A DNA stretch of 64,000 bases, taken from Mesorhizobium sp. B2-4-3 (GTDB lineage Bacteria > Pseudomonadota > Alphaproteobacteria > Rhizobiales > Rhizobiaceae). Shown here one piece after another: positions 44,136 through 53,745 of the stretch. The position numbers and the translations under genes are program-made. How positions within the stretch are numbered: position 1 is the first letter of the stretch; each line of letters opens with the position of its first letter. Under the pieces are notes generated by a model, which was not told the DNA's origin, searched no databases, and saw only the letters and a program-made list of their open reading frames with translations. The DNA lies in the NCBI RefSeq assembly GCF_006442815.1, contig NZ_VFVL01000006.1:62001-126000 (forward strand), given 5' to 3'.

Positions 44136-45470
44136 ATGAGCGACGCAAACAGGGTGCTGTGGTCGGAGGGCCTTTTCTTAAGGACCCAGCATTTCCAGCA
44201 GCAGGACCGGTTCTTCGAAGGCATGGTGCGCGGCGCCTTGCAGGCCGGACAGCTCCATACTTTCGGATTCCAGCAGTTGACGCTCGACCAGTCGCTGCTC
44301 GATGCCGGCCAGGTCTCGATCGTGTCCGCCCGGGGCATCTTCCCGGACGGCACGCCCTTCTCCATCCCGGAGCTGATGGACGCGCCGAAGCCGCTGCCGG
44401 TCACGGCCGACACCGGCGCCGGGCCGGTGCTGGTGGCGTTGCCGCTCGAGCCGCCCGGCGGCGTCGGATTCGATCCGGCGCATGCCGCGTCGACGGGCGC
44501 GCGCTACCACGGCAAGATCGTCCCGGTGCGCGATGCCGTGCAGGGCGGCGCCGATCCCGAGGAAATCGAAATCGCCCGGCCGCAAGCGGTGCTGCTGGCG
44601 CCCGGCAAATCGGTCGGCGGCTACACCGCGCTGCCGGTCGCCGACATCACGGGCGTGCGCGCCGATGGCGGCGTCTCGCTCGACCAGTCCTTCCTGCCGC
44701 CGACGCTGATCACCGGCGCCGTCCACTGGTACCGGCAATTGCTGCAGGAGGTCGTCACCGGCCTCGACCAGATCGCCGAGGCGCATGGCAAGATGGTGAT
44801 GGGCGGGGCCGGGCGCAGCGTCGAGGACCTTTTGATGCTGCATCTCGCCAACGCCGCGCGGCCACGCCTTGCCCATATGCTGGCCCAGGACGTCTTTCAT
44901 CCGGCCGAGCTCTATCTCGAGCTTGCCGGCCTCGCCGGCGAGATGGCGACCTACGGCTCGAGCTCCAGGCGGCTCGGCGAATTGCCGGCCTACGACCACA
45001 TGGCGCCTGGCCCCGCCTATATGGCGCTGGCCGACGCCTTGCGTTCGCTCATCCTCAGCCTGCGCTACATCGAGCCGAAGTCGCGCGCACTGCCGGTCAT
45101 GCGGCACGCGACCAATGTCTGGAAGGTGCGCATCGACAACCCGAAGCTTTTGGTCGCCAGCCGCATCGTCATCCGCGTCGGCTCCGAGCTGTCGGAAGAC
45201 GCGCTGCGCAAGATCTTCGTCAACCAGGCGACGGTCGGCTCGGCCGACCAGTTCGAAGGTCTTTGGAAGTCGCGCCTGCCCGGCATTCCGCTGAAACCGC
45301 TTCATTCGCAGCCGCGCGAGATCCCTTATGACGGCGACCGGCTGTGCCTGGAGCTCGACCAGAAGAGTGAGCATTGGGCCTCGCTGCTCGACGCCCCCGG
45401 CTTCGTCATCGGCGTTTCCGGTGTGCTGCCGAGCGAGCCGCAGGTCGACTGCTATTCGGTGAACAGGTGA
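44136..45470 (+). CDS. tssK: T6SS baseplate-membrane connector TssK
   Basis: Trimeric adaptor joining the baseplate to the TssL/TssM complex, 444 residues. Typical N-terminus VLWSEGLFLRTQHFQQQDRFFE, followed by FGFQQLTLDQSLLDAGQVSI and the middle helical stalk; the C-terminal head has LKPLHSQPREIPY and the GFVIGVSG end. Full length. It is 5 bases from tssL. Confidence 0.97.
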   Translation: MSDANRVLWSEGLFLRTQHFQQQDRFFEGMVRGALQAGQLHTFGFQQLTLDQSLLDAGQVSIVSARGIFPDGTPFSIPELMDAPKPLPVTADTGAGPVLVALPLEPPGGVGFDPAHAASTGARYHGKIVPVRDAVQGGADPEEIEIARPQAVLLAPGKSVGGYTALPVADITGVRADGGVSLDQSFLPPTLITGAVHWYRQLLQEVVTGLDQIAEAHGKMVMGGAGRSVEDLLMLHLANAARPRLAHMLAQDVFHPAELYLELAGLAGEMATYGSSSRRLGELPAYDHMAPGPAYMALADALRSLILSLRYIEPKSRALPVMRHATNVWKVRIDNPKLLVASRIVIRVGSELSEDALRKIFVNQATVGSADQFEGLWKSRLPGIPLKPLHSQPREIPYDGDRLCLELDQKSEHWASLLDAPGFVIGVSGVLPSEPQVDCYSVNR

Positions 45471-45474
45471 GGCC

Positions 45475-46797
45475 ATGAGCCGGGATGATCCTTTCGGACT
45501 GTCGGAGGATCGCGAGCGAACCCGCATCCGGCTGACCGGCGCCGCGCCCCGGCCGATGGCGCCGCTGGCGCCGGGCGCGCCGGTCAAACGGGCGCGCTCC
45601 CATCCCAACACGCTCATCAACATCTTCGCGCCGCTGCTTGAATTCGCGCCCGAGCTCGAAAGCGCGCTGGCGCCGGAGAACCCGGAAGTCATGCGCACGC
45701 GCCTGCTCGACGAGCTGGTGCGGGCCCGCGATGCGGCGGTTGCGGCCGGTTCATCGCTGGAGCGCGCCGACCAGGCCGCATGGGCGGTGGCGGCGCTGCT
45801 CGACGATCTCGCGCTCAACACGCCATGGGGCGGTGCCAGCGCCTGGCCGCGCCAGCCGCTTGTGGTGATGCTGCGCGGCGACGTCGATGCCGGCACACAG
45901 TTCTTCACGCGGCTCGACGAGCTGGAGCGGCATCCAAACCGCGACCGCGAGATGCTGGAGCTGCAATATTATTGCCTCGCGCTCGGTTTCCGCGGCAAGT
46001 ACCGCGTGCCCGGCCGCGCCGGCGACCGTTCGCTCAATGCCGTGCGCGTGGCGGCGGCGCGCTTCCTGCGCAATGCGGATGCCGAGGACGCGCCGCTGTC
46101 GCCGAACTGGAAGGGCGTGATCGCCTCCGACGAGCCGCAGCGCTTCATCGTTCCGATCTGGGTGATGGCGCTTGCGGCGATCGTCGTCGCCGCGGCTGCC
46201 TATATCGGCCTGTCGATGGGCCTGAGCAGCCAGGCGGTCGAGCTCTCGGCGCTGGTGCGCACGCTGCCGCCGGCCTCGCGCGGCGACGTTACCCGCGCCG
46301 CGCCACAGCAAGATGCGCCCGAACCGCCGCAGCCCGTCGATTTCGCGCTGCTGCCCGAATTCAAGGCCGAAGCGCCGGACAACCTCAAGGGGGCGCTCAG
46401 CGGCACCGAGAGCGTCTCGCTGGCCAAGCTGATCATCCAGTCCTCCAATCCCGAGCTGTTCCAGTCCTCGCGGCCGACGCTGACGGAAGGGTACGAGCCG
46501 CTGATCGCAGCGATCGCCAAGGTGATCCTGGACAACAAGGAGCTGATCGGAAAAATCACCGTCGTCGGCCATACCGACAATGTGCGCCTGCAAAAGTCCA
46601 ATCCGCTTGCCAGCAACCAGCGTCTGTCGGAAGCGCGCGCCGAAACCATAGCCAAGCTTCTGGTGCAGGCCGGCGTGCCGCAAGAGAGCATCTCTTCCGA
46701 GGGTCGCGCCGAAACGGATCCGGTGGCCGACAACTCGACACGCGAAGGCCGCGCGCTCAACCGGCGTGTCGAGGTCCTGGTCGAGAAGAGGCTCTGA
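45475..46797 (+). CDS. tssL: T6SS inner-membrane protein TssL with C-terminal OmpA domain (set 1)
   Basis: Membrane-complex component, 440 residues. The cytoplasmic DotU/IcmH-like domain is residues 40-200 (AWAVAALLDDLALNTPWGG, LQYYCLALGFRGKYR), one transmembrane helix follows at about 222-245 (FIVPIWVMALAAIVVAAAAY), and a periplasmic OmpA-like peptidoglycan-binding domain fills residues 300-440 (VVGHTDNVRLQKSNPLASNQRLSEARAET, GREGRALNRRVEV). It overlaps neither neighbour: 4-base and 1-base gaps. A second TssL of the same architecture is at 59009. Confidence 0.96.
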   Translation: MSRDDPFGLSEDRERTRIRLTGAAPRPMAPLAPGAPVKRARSHPNTLINIFAPLLEFAPELESALAPENPEVMRTRLLDELVRARDAAVAAGSSLERADQAAWAVAALLDDLALNTPWGGASAWPRQPLVVMLRGDVDAGTQFFTRLDELERHPNRDREMLELQYYCLALGFRGKYRVPGRAGDRSLNAVRVAAARFLRNADAEDAPLSPNWKGVIASDEPQRFIVPIWVMALAAIVVAAAAYIGLSMGLSSQAVELSALVRTLPPASRGDVTRAAPQQDAPEPPQPVDFALLPEFKAEAPDNLKGALSGTESVSLAKLIIQSSNPELFQSSRPTLTEGYEPLIAAIAKVILDNKELIGKITVVGHTDNVRLQKSNPLASNQRLSEARAETIAKLLVQAGVPQESISSEGRAETDPVADNSTREGRALNRRVEVLVEKRL

Positions 46798-46798
46798 G

Positions 46799-49700
46799 AT
46801 GTTCATCCTGCGCTTCCTCTGGGCCGTCATCACCTCGCGATTCCTATGGACGCTGATCGGCATCGCGCTGCTTTCGCTGTTGATCTGGGTGTTCGGCCCG
46901 ATCGTGCAAGTCGGCCCTTACGCGCCGTTCGAATCCGACAATGTACGCATCGCCATCATCGCCGGGCTGATCATCCTGTGGCTGATCTGGCTGATCGTCG
47001 CGCAACGCCGTGCGATCCGCGCCAACCGCATGTTCGTCGCCGAGATCGCGGCGCCGGTGGCCGAAAAGCAGCTCACACCCGGCGAGGAGAGCGTCGCGGC
47101 CGTCGGCGCCAAGTTCGGCGAGGTGATGGCCGAGCTCAAGCGGCGCAAGCTCGGGGGCCGCAAATTCCTGCGCGAGATGCCGTGGTATGTGATCGTCGGG
47201 CCGCCGGCCACCGGCAAGACCACGGCGCTGCGCCAGTCCGGGCTCAGTTTCCCGATCGACCTCACCGATGATCTGCAGGGCGTCGGCGGCACGCGCAATT
47301 GCGACTGGTTCTTTTCCGAGAACGCGGTGCTGATCGACACGGCGGGCCGCTACGTCCAGCAGGAAAGCCAGCCGGACGTCGACGCGACGGAATGGCTCGG
47401 CTTCCTCGATCTGCTCAAGAGGCACCGGGGCCGCCGCGCGCTCAACGGCGTCATCGTCGCGCTGTCGATCGACGCGCTGTCGGAGGGCGACGAGGCGATC
47501 AAGGCGCATGGCCGCAAGATACGCCGCCGGCTGGCGGAGCTGAATGATCGTCTCGAGATCCGCCTGCCCGTCTATCTGATGCTGACCAAGGCCGATCTGA
47601 TCAAAGGGTTCGAAGCGTTCTTCGGCGGCTTGTCGACCACGGCGCGCGAGCAGGTGTGGGGAACCACTTTTCCGCTCGACGCCCGTGTCAACGCCGGCAC
47701 GATCCAGACCGAGCTTGCCAGGCTCGCCGCCGAGCTGGAACGGCGGCTGGTGCCGCGGCTGGAGGACGAGGACAAGCTCGGCCAGCGCGCCGAAATCTTC
47801 CGCTTCCCGGCACAGCTCGCCAGCCTCTCCGAGCCGATCCAGGTGCTGGTCGAGGCGATGTTCGGCGAAAGCCGCTACGAGGAGGCCGCCTGGCTGCGCG
47901 GCCTCTATCTGACCTCGGCGACGCAGGAAGGCGCGCCGATCGACCGGCTGACCGCCGCCCTTTCCTCATCCTTCGGACTGCCGCCGCGTCGCGCCATGCC
48001 GGCGGCGCGCGTCGAGAAACGCAGCTTCTTCCTCAGGAACCTGCTCACCGAAGTGATCTTCAAGGAAGCCGGCCTCGGCACGTTCGATCCGCTGGCGCAG
48101 CGCCGGCGCGCCTGGATCTGGCGCGGAGCCGCCGCCGCCTGCGCGCTCGCCGCCCTGCTCGCCGGCGGACTGTTCACCTGGTCCTATCTCGACAACCGTA
48201 ATGCGATCACCGAGCAGGCCGGCCAGTTCGAGGCGCTGCAGCAGCCCCTGACCGACGTCGCGGCGATGCCGGCCGCGGTCGAGCAGCCGACCATGGACGG
48301 CGCGCTGGCGGCGATGGACGCGGTGGCGACGGCCCGCACCACACCGCCGGGTGCGATCCACAACCTGCTCGGCCCGACCGCTTCGGCCGAGCTGGTGCGC
48401 GCGCAGACCGATACCTACGACCATGCGCTGCGCAACGTGCTGGAGCCGCATATGGTCGCGCTTCTGGAGGCGACGATGTGGCGGCAGATCCGCGATCCGG
48501 ATTTCATGCTCGGCGCGCTGAAGACCTACCGGATGATGACCGGCCTGTCGCAGATGGACACCGACTTCGTCCAGAACTGGTGGGTGAACAGCCTGCCGCA
48601 ATTCGCGCCGGCCGCACCCTTCCCGACCGCGGACGCCGAAGAGCACCAGCTTGCCGCAATCCGCCGCATGGCCGTCGACGACAGCTACATCGCGCCGGAC
48701 AAGGAACTGGTCGCCGAGGCGCTGAAGACGGTGTGCACGATCTCGCTGCCGGAACGCGCCTACAAGCAGCTCCTGGCCGACCCTGAGGTAGCGGCCGCCA
48801 AGGAATGGGTGCCGGCCAATTTCGCCGGGCCGAACGGCGCCAAGGTGTTCGCGCGCCGTTCCGACAAGACGCTGCGTGTCGGCGTTCCAGGCCCCTACAC
48901 CTATGCCGGCTTCCACGACGCAATCCTCGACCGGGTCGAGGATGTCGCCGGACAGGCGGCGCTTGACCGCGCGGTGTTTGCCGGCGGCTGCTCGGAGAAT
49001 TCGGAGACGTCGGTTTCAGCGCTGTCGGAAGACATTCTGAAGCTCTATTACGACGACTATATCGCGCAGTGGGATAGTTTCCTGCGCGACATGCGGCTGG
49101 CGCCGCTGACCGATCTCAACGTCGCGAGCGAGAACCTCAAGGATCTGTCGAGCGCCGACTCGGCGCTGAAGCGCCTGCTCACCGCGGTGGTACAGGAGAC
49201 CGACCTGACCCGTTCCGACGAGGCGGCGGCCGACGACAAGAGCGGCGGCGCCGCCAAGGCTGGGTCGAAGCTGCTGTCGAAGCTGGGTAAGCTCGGCAAG
49301 GTGGTGAAGACGGGAGCGAAATTGCTGCCCCGCGCGGGCTCGGCCGATCAGGTCGACATGACCGGCAGCCTGGTGGCCGAGCATTTCAAGCCGCTCAAGG
49401 GCACGATCGCCCAAGTCGACGGCCAGCCGCCGGCGCTCGACGCGGCGATCGTGGCGTTGACGGCGCTGTCCAACGTGCTGCAGACCGTGACCGCCAACCC
49501 CGATCCGCAGGACGCCATCAAGAAGCAGGGCGGGCTTGCCGAACTGACAGGCGCGGTTGCGAGACAAGCGCAGATCCTGCCCTCGCCGATCAACGACTGG
49601 CTGGGCGGCATCGCCGGCGACACAAGCGGCCTGTCGCAGAAGGCCGTCACCAACGAGCTCAACGCCATCTGGCGGGCGGACATCTTGCCCTTCTGCCAGG

Positions 49701-50341
49701 CGGCGCTCAACAACCGCTATCCGTTCAGTCCGGAGAGCGCGGTCGACGTCAACGTGCGCGACTTCCAGCGCCTGTTCGGGCCGACCGGACTGATCGACGC
49801 CTTCACCAACGACCATCTGATCAACTATGTCGACACCGCCAGCGAACCGTGGAAATGGCGCGCCGATTTCGGCCTGGACCCGGCGGCATTGGCGGCCTTC
49901 GAACAGGCGCGCCACATCCGCGACGATCTCTTCCCCGGCGGCACCGGCCCGGTGATGAATTTTACGCTGGAGCCGAAGGACCTGTCGCCCAATGTGGCGC
50001 GGGTGACGCTCAACCTCGATGGCCAGAACCTCGTCTACTACAACAACGCGACCAGGCCGCAGCCGATGACATGGCCCGGCAAAGACGGCACCGGGGTGAT
50101 CTCGCTCGCCTTCCAGCCGGTCGACGGCTCGCCTGAGATAATGCTCAACGAGACCGGCAGCTGGGCGTGGCTAAGAATGCTGCGCGGCGGCCGCTTCAAC
50201 GCGACCAAGCTCACCGACGTCTACAGCTTGAGGCTCGGCACCAAAGGGATGTGGGCCGATTTCGAGCTCAAGGCGGCCAGCGTCGAGAACCCCTACACGC
50301 TCGAAATGTTCAAGAAGTTCACATGTCCGCCGCAGATCTGA
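46799..50341 (+). CDS. tssM: T6SS inner-membrane protein TssM (IcmF, set 1)
   Basis: Large trans-envelope protein linking TssL to TssJ, 1180 residues. Transmembrane helices lie at about 15-35, 51-67 and near residue 440 (WIWRGAAAACALAALLAGG). The cytoplasmic NTPase-like domain has Walker A GPPATGKT at 134-141 and switch-like DTAGRYVQQES; the rest is periplasmic, ending in the IcmF C-terminal beta domain that contacts TssJ. The ATG at 46799 begins just after the tssL stop; an in-frame start at 46766 lies inside tssL. The last bases overlap tagF. Confidence 0.96.
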   Translation: MFILRFLWAVITSRFLWTLIGIALLSLLIWVFGPIVQVGPYAPFESDNVRIAIIAGLIILWLIWLIVAQRRAIRANRMFVAEIAAPVAEKQLTPGEESVAAVGAKFGEVMAELKRRKLGGRKFLREMPWYVIVGPPATGKTTALRQSGLSFPIDLTDDLQGVGGTRNCDWFFSENAVLIDTAGRYVQQESQPDVDATEWLGFLDLLKRHRGRRALNGVIVALSIDALSEGDEAIKAHGRKIRRRLAELNDRLEIRLPVYLMLTKADLIKGFEAFFGGLSTTAREQVWGTTFPLDARVNAGTIQTELARLAAELERRLVPRLEDEDKLGQRAEIFRFPAQLASLSEPIQVLVEAMFGESRYEEAAWLRGLYLTSATQEGAPIDRLTAALSSSFGLPPRRAMPAARVEKRSFFLRNLLTEVIFKEAGLGTFDPLAQRRRAWIWRGAAAACALAALLAGGLFTWSYLDNRNAITEQAGQFEALQQPLTDVAAMPAAVEQPTMDGALAAMDAVATARTTPPGAIHNLLGPTASAELVRAQTDTYDHALRNVLEPHMVALLEATMWRQIRDPDFMLGALKTYRMMTGLSQMDTDFVQNWWVNSLPQFAPAAPFPTADAEEHQLAAIRRMAVDDSYIAPDKELVAEALKTVCTISLPERAYKQLLADPEVAAAKEWVPANFAGPNGAKVFARRSDKTLRVGVPGPYTYAGFHDAILDRVEDVAGQAALDRAVFAGGCSENSETSVSALSEDILKLYYDDYIAQWDSFLRDMRLAPLTDLNVASENLKDLSSADSALKRLLTAVVQETDLTRSDEAAADDKSGGAAKAGSKLLSKLGKLGKVVKTGAKLLPRAGSADQVDMTGSLVAEHFKPLKGTIAQVDGQPPALDAAIVALTALSNVLQTVTANPDPQDAIKKQGGLAELTGAVARQAQILPSPINDWLGGIAGDTSGLSQKAVTNELNAIWRADILPFCQAALNNRYPFSPESAVDVNVRDFQRLFGPTGLIDAFTNDHLINYVDTASEPWKWRADFGLDPAALAAFEQARHIRDDLFPGGTGPVMNFTLEPKDLSPNVARVTLNLDGQNLVYYNNATRPQPMTWPGKDGTGVISLAFQPVDGSPEIMLNETGSWAWLRMLRGGRFNATKLTDVYSLRLGTKGMWADFELKAASVENPYTLEMFKKFTCPPQI

Positions 50342-50865
50342 TCCTGCCTGGCTTCTACGGCAAGATGCCCGCCGCCGGCGATTTCGTGACGCGGCGGCTG
50401 CCGGGCGATTTCGTGCGCGTGTGGGACCGCTGGCTAGCGCAGCACATTGTGCCGCTGTTCGGGGTAGAGACCTGGCCAACGGGCACCGCCTTGCGCTTCC
50501 TCAGCGGCCCTCATTCCTTCGGCGCCTCGGCGGGCATCGTGCTGCAAAGCGCCGACAGGGTCGGCCGGCGGTTCCCGCTCAGCGTCGTCGCCCGGCTTTC
50601 GGAAGCGCCGCTACAGCTGGCCTATTCCGATGCCTGGTTCGACGGCATCGAGGGCGCAGCCTTCGCCGCGCAGCGCGGCGAGCTGACGCCCGACGAACTG
50701 GAGGCGGTGCTGACAGCCCTGCCCGCTCCGTTTGTCGACGGCGAGGGCGATGTCATCAACGATCTCGTCATGTGGGCGGCGCATACGGATATTTTCGACG
50801 TCGATCCGCAGGCGCCGCAATCGACGCTGGAGCAGATCTTCGCCGCGAGCTGGGAGACCAACTGA
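50323..50865 (+). CDS. tagF: T6SS-associated protein TagF (ImpM)
   Basis: Post-translational repressor-type T6SS accessory, 180 residues. N-terminal LPGFYGKMPAAGDFVTRRLP is the ImpM signature; then FLSGPHSFGASAGIVLQSADRVGRRFPL and the LAYSDAWFDGIEGAA helical part. It overlaps tssM by 19 bases and shares its stop with the next ATG, so it is translated as part of the operon. Confidence 0.93.
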   Translation: MSAADLILPGFYGKMPAAGDFVTRRLPGDFVRVWDRWLAQHIVPLFGVETWPTGTALRFLSGPHSFGASAGIVLQSADRVGRRFPLSVVARLSEAPLQLAYSDAWFDGIEGAAFAAQRGELTPDELEAVLTALPAPFVDGEGDVINDLVMWAAHTDIFDVDPQAPQSTLEQIFAASWETN

Positions 50866-51971
50866 TGCAGATCTGGAACCAGATCGGCTATCCGCATCAG
50901 TTCACCATGGGCATGGACAAGGCCGGCCATGAGTGGCTGGTCGTGGTGGTGAAGGGCACTTTCGATTTTCCGACGATGCCCGGCGGGCTGGTGCAAAAAT
51001 CGGCGAAACAGGTTCCGCTGGTCATGGCGGACACGCACACCGGCGTGCCGGGGTACTCGGCGACGCTGTGGGAAACCGATTTCGCCTTCCGAAAGCCACG
51101 CTGCGACGTGATTGCAAATGGCTTCGCCTATGCGCCGGGCGGGCGCCCGGCCGAGCGCGTGCCGGTAGGCATCAAGATTGGCAATTGGTCAAAGCTGTTC
51201 GAGGTCGTCGGTCATCGCGAATGGCGGGCTATAGGACCGGTGTTTACCTCAACCACGCCGCAACCTTTTCTGAAACTGCCCATCTCCTACGACGTTGCGT
51301 GGGGCGGCGTTGACGGACTGGATTCGGAAGACAAGCTTCCGGCTAGCTACAAATACAATCCCGTCGGCACCGGCTGGTCGCGCACAAAGAATCAGCGTCT
51401 CGTCCCTGGCCTGCGGCTGCCTAGCACGCAGGCGATTGGGGAAGAGATCCGCTCTCCGTTCGGCGACTACCGGCCGATGAGTTTCGGGCCGATAGGCCGC
51501 GGCTGGCCTGGCCGCATAGAATATGGCGGCACCTACGACCAGAACTGGGCCGATAATGTCTTCCCTTTCCTGCCGCAGGATTTCGACGAGCGTTATTTCC
51601 AAATGGCGCCGCCCGACCAGCAGATCGATGCGCCGAGGGGCAGTGAGGAAGTGCAACTCGTCAACCTAACACCAGCCGGGCGCGAGAGTTTCCGTTTTCC
51701 CAAGACAGCGCTGCCGATTGCGCTGTTCAAGGGCGGGCAAGAGGCCTTTCAAGGTGACCTTCTACCCGACACTGTCTTATTCGATCCGCAGAACAGACGT
51801 TTCTCGCTGGTTTGGCGGTTGCAGCAGCGCATTCAGCGCACGATCCTCGAGTTCACCGAATGCTGGGTTGGCCCGCCGACCAGAGGTATGCTGCGGGCGA
51901 GATTGACGGGCAAGCGGTATATACGCACCGACGTTCCCGCGACATTCGACGACGAAGAGGCTGCCGCATGA
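50865..51971 (+). CDS. DUF2169 protein, T6SS effector-loading type
   Basis: A 368-residue DUF2169 protein (MQIWNQIGYPHQFTMGMDKAGHEWLVVVVKGTFDF, FAFRKPRCDVIANGFAYAPGG, ISYDVAWGGVD, YNPVGTGWS). DUF2169 genes accompany DUF4150/PAAR-type effectors in T6SS loci and are thought to help load them on the VgrG spike. The ATG at 50865 overlaps the tagF stop; the frame is open far upstream as a tagF shadow. It overlaps the ketosynthase-like gene by 4 bases, so tagF, DUF2169, ketosynthase-like, PAAR and immunity genes form one chain. Confidence 0.9.
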   Translation: MQIWNQIGYPHQFTMGMDKAGHEWLVVVVKGTFDFPTMPGGLVQKSAKQVPLVMADTHTGVPGYSATLWETDFAFRKPRCDVIANGFAYAPGGRPAERVPVGIKIGNWSKLFEVVGHREWRAIGPVFTSTTPQPFLKLPISYDVAWGGVDGLDSEDKLPASYKYNPVGTGWSRTKNQRLVPGLRLPSTQAIGEEIRSPFGDYRPMSFGPIGRGWPGRIEYGGTYDQNWADNVFPFLPQDFDERYFQMAPPDQQIDAPRGSEEVQLVNLTPAGRESFRFPKTALPIALFKGGQEAFQGDLLPDTVLFDPQNRRFSLVWRLQQRIQRTILEFTECWVGPPTRGMLRARLTGKRYIRTDVPATFDDEEAAA

Positions 51972-52981
51972 AAGCCGCACTCGACTTCGTTTCGGCCGGC
52001 ATGGTGACAGCGGTAGGCCTAGATGCGGCTTCGTCCTGCGCGGCCATGCGCGCCCGGTTGGACGGATTCCAGGAGACCAGGTTTGCCGTGCCCAGCGGTG
52101 AATGGCTGATTGGTGCGCCAGTCCCGCTGCCACGCAACTGGATAGGCGAGGAGCGGCTCGCCCACATGGCCGCTGCAGCCATCATCGAGGCGTTTGAGAT
52201 CGTACCCCAGGCACGCGGCCAAACCGCCCTCATTCTTTGCGTGGCTGAGGAGGATCGTCCCGGGCGCCCGGTTGGCGACGGACGAAACTTGTTCGCTCTC
52301 ATCGGGGAAATCTCCGAGCTTGGGAAGACGATCCGGCCTCGCATGATCGCTCATGGCCGCCCGTCTGGCCATGTCGCCCTCGACGCGGCCCGTCGTCTGC
52401 TAGCCTCGGGCAGTATTGGATTTGTGATGATTGTAGGCGTGGATAGCTATCTTACGCCAACGAGCGTCAACCATTATCTTCGGGAGACGCGGCTGGTTAC
52501 AACCATGAACTCGAACGGGTTCATTCCGGGGGAGGCTGCCGCTGCGATTCTCTGTGCGCCTTCCGGCGGTGTGCTTCGCCTCACGGGGTTGGGTCTCGCA
52601 CGGGAGTCGGCTCACATTTACAATGAAATGGATTATCCGCTCCGAGGAGAAGGGATGACGTCGGCCTACAAGAACGCACTTGCCGAGTCGCAGCGTCTCC
52701 ATTCCGATGTCATGCTCAAGATCGGAGATCTTGTAGGCGAAACTTACTGGTTTCAACAATCCGCCTTAGCCATGCTGCGCACGCAGCGGGAGCGCTCAAC
52801 GGTGCAGCCGATTTGGACGCTAGCCGCGAGCTTAGGAAACATCGGAGCAGCCGCTGGACCAGTGATGATAGCCTGGGCGATGCAGGCTGTTCAACGCGGC
52901 TATGCTCCAGCAGGGCCAATCATGGTGGAAGCATCAGGCGATAATGGCGCCTGCGGCGTCGCCATCGTGGAGGCGCGATGA
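51968..52981 (+). CDS. catalytically degenerate beta-ketoacyl-synthase-fold protein in the effector cassette
   Basis: A 337-residue thiolase/ketosynthase-fold protein. It keeps structural landmarks: DFVSAGMVTAVGLDAASSCAAMRARLDG at the start, AARRLLASGSIGFVMIVGVDSYL, NSNGFIPGEAAAAILCAPS, and SLGNIGAAAGPVMIAWAM near the end. The nucleophile cysteine is absent (RPSGHVALDAARR at that position), the first His motif (NAHGT in ketosynthases) is DLVGETYW, and the second His motif (TGHLLGAAG) is LGNIGAAAG. All three catalytic residues are gone, so it is unlikely to condense acyl groups and probably acts as a binding or chaperone protein. It overlaps both neighbours by 4 bases. Slightly AT-richer in its second half. 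Confidence 0.85.
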   Translation: MKAALDFVSAGMVTAVGLDAASSCAAMRARLDGFQETRFAVPSGEWLIGAPVPLPRNWIGEERLAHMAAAAIIEAFEIVPQARGQTALILCVAEEDRPGRPVGDGRNLFALIGEISELGKTIRPRMIAHGRPSGHVALDAARRLLASGSIGFVMIVGVDSYLTPTSVNHYLRETRLVTTMNSNGFIPGEAAAAILCAPSGGVLRLTGLGLARESAHIYNEMDYPLRGEGMTSAYKNALAESQRLHSDVMLKIGDLVGETYWFQQSALAMLRTQRERSTVQPIWTLAASLGNIGAAAGPVMIAWAMQAVQRGYAPAGPIMVEASGDNGACGVAIVEAR

Positions 52982-53745
52982 CTGTCTTTGCGAACGGAAG
53001 GGAGATTTCGGCCGAGGCACAGAATTGCAAGGTCATCGCAGCCTTCCCCGACACCTGCTTCACCCCGCCCGAAAATCCGGCGACGCCGCCCGGGGTGCCG
53101 GTGCCCTATCCTGACTTCGGGGTCGATTCCGACCTGACGTCCGGCAGCGGAACCGTAAAGATTGGCGACAAGCAGATCAGTCAGGAGAACAGCAGCTACT
53201 ATAGCAAGTGCACGGGCGACGAGGCCGGAGCGGCCGCGAAGAAGGGGCTGATCACCTCGAAGAATACCGGCAAGGTCTATGCTCAAGCCTGGTCTATGAA
53301 CGTGAAGGTCGAAAGCAAAGGCGTTGCACGCTTTGGCGATATGGCAACAAGCAACCATGCCAGCAATCCCGGCGACACACCTACTATGGTGATCGTCGGT
53401 GTGATCCATAATTCTTCATTTGTTCAAGCGATGACATGCGCTGAACTCGGAATACGAATCCGACAAAGGATTGAAGAATTAGAAGATCGGCACCAAGACT
53501 TTCTGGACGACAATTATGACCTCTTCACCAACCATCGAGCGGTAAACAATCGTCATCCAAAGCCTGGGGTTGGAAGCTGGGACGGCCACGTCATCCAGTA
53601 TGACGGGCAGCAGCGAAATCTACGACGCATGTTGCTTGAATATAGCGGCCTCAACTGCGTTTCCATCGACTATCAGCACGCAAACCACGTGGCTTACAGG
53701 CCCCATCCGCCCACTCCTCGAAGATTAACTCCAAGGGGAACCTAA
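52978..53745 (+). CDS. DUF4150 PAAR-like T6SS effector with variable C-terminal domain
   Basis: A 255-residue protein. The N-terminal ~145 residues match DUF4150/PAAR-like spike-tip proteins: MTVFANGREISAEAQNC, FPDTCFTPPENPATPPGVPVPYPDFGVDSDL, GTVKIGDKQIS, ARFGDMATSNHASN. Residues 150-255 form a different domain: a charged helix (IRIRQRIEELEDRHQDFLDD), then GSWDGHVIQYDGQQRNLRRMLLEYS and a Cys-His-rich tail (C227, HANH 234-237, HPP). That tail motif resembles ends of polymorphic toxins, but I cannot name the activity. The base composition shifts to AT-rich near 53400, exactly at the domain boundary, suggesting modular toxin exchange. It ends one base into the next gene. Confidence 0.82.
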   Translation: MTVFANGREISAEAQNCKVIAAFPDTCFTPPENPATPPGVPVPYPDFGVDSDLTSGSGTVKIGDKQISQENSSYYSKCTGDEAGAAAKKGLITSKNTGKVYAQAWSMNVKVESKGVARFGDMATSNHASNPGDTPTMVIVGVIHNSSFVQAMTCAELGIRIRQRIEELEDRHQDFLDDNYDLFTNHRAVNNRHPKPGVGSWDGHVIQYDGQQRNLRRMLLEYSGLNCVSIDYQHANHVAYRPHPPTPRRLTPRGT

